DNA of 64,000 nucleotides from Grosmannia clavigera kw1407 (lineage: Eukaryota > Ascomycota > Sordariomycetes > Ophiostomatales > Ophiostomataceae). Every line of letters begins with the position of its first letter. Positions within the stretch are counted from its first letter, which is position 1. A program made the translations under genes and the position numbers. Below, piece after piece: positions 62,801 to 64,000 of this stretch. The stretch lies in NCBI RefSeq assembly GCF_000143105.1, contig NW_014040560.1:806001-870000 (forward strand), written 5' to 3'. The notes beneath the pieces are model-generated. The model was not told where the DNA came from. It searched no databases and saw only the letters and a program-made list of their open reading frames with translations.

Positions 62801-64000
62801 TCACAGCGACGACAAAATGACGCCTGCAGCCCCAAGGCCGAGAAGTGACGTTTGGGGCAGCCGGCTGTAGACGACGACAGGCGCACCAAACGGCGGCAAA
62901 TTCCGGTAGCCCAGCAGGAGGCCGACAGCCAGGGCCGCGCCGGTGAGGGTCGAGCAGAGGGCGACGATGCGGCGACGCCGTGCGGCCGCAACGTCTTGGC
63001 GCCAGGGGTTCCGCCCATTCTCGTCGTCGCTGTCGTCCAGGCGGATGACTCGATACAGCCAGACGAGCCACTCGCCGCTGAAGCCGGGGATGCCGTGGAT
63101 GATGCCATGGACGGTGCGCAACCACAGGGGATTGAGGTGAGAGGGTGTGAGGGAGAGCAGGGACTCCTTCCGGCCTTTCTGGCCCTTCTGGCCGTCACAG
63201 CCAAAGGCGGCCTGGCGCATGTCGGCCACAAAATCGGCCAAGCCGGGATAGTGGCGACGCAGGGCGTCGCGGAGAAACGGCCGCGGCACGTCGGGCACGG
63301 TCATGAGCGCGAGGTAGCCAAAGGCGAGGCAGTCGAGCGACGACGGGTGCAGCAGCAACGCCGGCAGTCGAGCGGTCTCGTCTGTCGTGCAGTCGGGCCG
63401 CAGAAAGAGCCGCTTGTTGGCCTTGCGCTCGGCCAGGACCGAGAGACAGGCTCGGGCAGTCTCGTCGAGCCGGATCTGGGCTCTGGCCTCGGGCGTGAGG
63501 GCACTGCTGATGGGCGCTTTGGATGATCCCGGTGCTGGCCCCCCTTCCCCTGCCTCCCTCCGTCGTGCCGTTCGCAGTCGGTCGGGAAAGACCTGCAGCG
63601 CGGCCGCCGAGAGAGACGAGGAGAAGTTGAGCGCCGAGGCCGATGTCTGCTCGTCGTCCTCGTCCGTGTCCAAGCTCGTGAGCCCGAGGTGGGCAGCTCC
63701 AGTACTGTGCTCGGCTCGCACGGCCGACGGCTCGATCCACGTCAGCGGAAAGGGCAGTACCTGGCTGTAGGCCGGTCGCGTCGTGGCCGACCAGTTCGCC
63801 GACGAGACGTACAGCGAGAGCGCCAGCAGCGGTGCCGCCTCGGCGTGCAGAAAGGCACAGTAGGCCGTCGAGTCGGCCGCCTGGATGCGTGTCAGGCCGG
63901 CGTCCAGGTCGTCGGCCGCCTGGTCTCCCTCCCGGAGGTAGGCCACGATATCCTCAAAGCCGGCCGCTACCCATTTGCGCAGACGGCCATCTCGTAGGGC
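62801..64000 (-). CDS. SAM37: SAM complex subunit Sam37/metaxin, C-terminal part
   Basis: Partial gene: 399 codons are visible and the frame runs off the right edge, so the N-terminal part and start lie outside. The sequence RKWVAAGFEDIVAYLRE, DSTAYCAFLHAEAAPLLALSLYVSSANWSATTRPAYSQVLPFPL (given in overlapping short parts: LHAEAAPLLALSLYVSS, WSATTRPAYS) and HLGLTSLDTDED match fungal Sam37/Tom37. The GST-like C-domain (SLDCLAFGYLALMTVPDVP) follows at about 220-290. A hydrophobic segment near the C-terminus (IVALCSTLTGAALAVGLLLG, about 350-370) fits an outer-membrane anchor. Sam37 helps release beta-barrel proteins from SAM and links to TOM. Convergent with PIG-U, 264 bp apart. Confidence 0.92.
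   Translation of the reverse strand, partial: ALRDGRLRKWVAAGFEDIVAYLREGDQAADDLDAGLTRIQAADSTAYCAFLHAEAAPLLALSLYVSSANWSATTRPAYSQVLPFPLTWIEPSAVRAEHSTGAAHLGLTSLDTDEDDEQTSASALNFSSSLSAAALQVFPDRLRTARRREAGEGGPAPGSSKAPISSALTPEARAQIRLDETARACLSVLAERKANKRLFLRPDCTTDETARLPALLLHPSSLDCLAFGYLALMTVPDVPRPFLRDALRRHYPGLADFVADMRQAAFGCDGQKGQKGRKESLLSLTPSHLNPLWLRTVHGIIHGIPGFSGEWLVWLYRVIRLDDSDDENGRNPWRQDVAAARRRRIVALCSTLTGAALAVGLLLGYRNLPPFGAPVVVYSRLPQTSLLGLGAAGVILSSL

Overview
The window is nuclear DNA of a filamentous ascomycete, most likely a Sordariomycete. It is GC-rich and gene-dense (about one gene per 3 kb). Introns are short GT-AG introns of about 51-101 bp, usually with a CTRAC-like branch site near the acceptor. 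It carries a close relative of the Neurospora incompatibility gene het-C, a dispersed single-copy 5S rRNA gene, and an intron-containing tRNA-Leu. A high-GC lineage such as Ophiostomatales would fit, but that placement is inference. Gene models were built by hand by joining exons where splice phase and family conservation agree.

Layout. 0-9 kb: NFU1 (Fe-S), a zinc-finger HIT protein, an orphan disordered protein, UTP11. 9-19 kb: a polyQ protein, a Maf-type pyrophosphatase, a small Ino4-like bHLH factor, mitochondrial threonyl-tRNA synthetase, a one-TM orphan. 19-31 kb: single-exon urease, an HMG-box protein with a 583-bp intron, a 3.7-kb gene-free stretch, het-C. 31-38 kb: 5S rRNA, a D-2-hydroxyacid dehydrogenase, oleate hydratase, tRNA-Leu(CAG), folylpolyglutamate synthase. 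38-49 kb: kinesin-5 (with an apparent frameshift in the motor domain), a PHAF1/UPF0183 protein, a large polyN membrane-tail protein. 49-64 kb: SAC1, Rab5, MIC60, Rrn9, pescadillo/NOP7, PIG-U and the C-terminal part of SAM37.

This is mostly a housekeeping region. Ribosome biogenesis (UTP11, NOP7, Rrn9, possibly the HIT protein), mitochondrial functions (NFU1, MST1, MIC60, SAM37) and endomembrane functions (SAC1, Rab5, PIG-U, PHAF1) recur, but neighbours are not pathway clusters and there is no sign of a secondary-metabolite cluster or an intact transposon. Many gene pairs are divergent and share short promoters with CCAAT, MCB or CACGTG motifs.

The most interesting observations are: (1) a 1-2 nt frame break in an otherwise conserved kinesin-5; (2) a 9-mer, TACGGAGTA, found ten times and seen only between genes, about 20 times more than chance, once as an 18-bp perfect palindrome beside the tRNA gene; (3) het-C with no linked HET-domain partner and a long empty upstream region; (4) several uncharacterised proteins with structured modules embedded in long disordered sequence.
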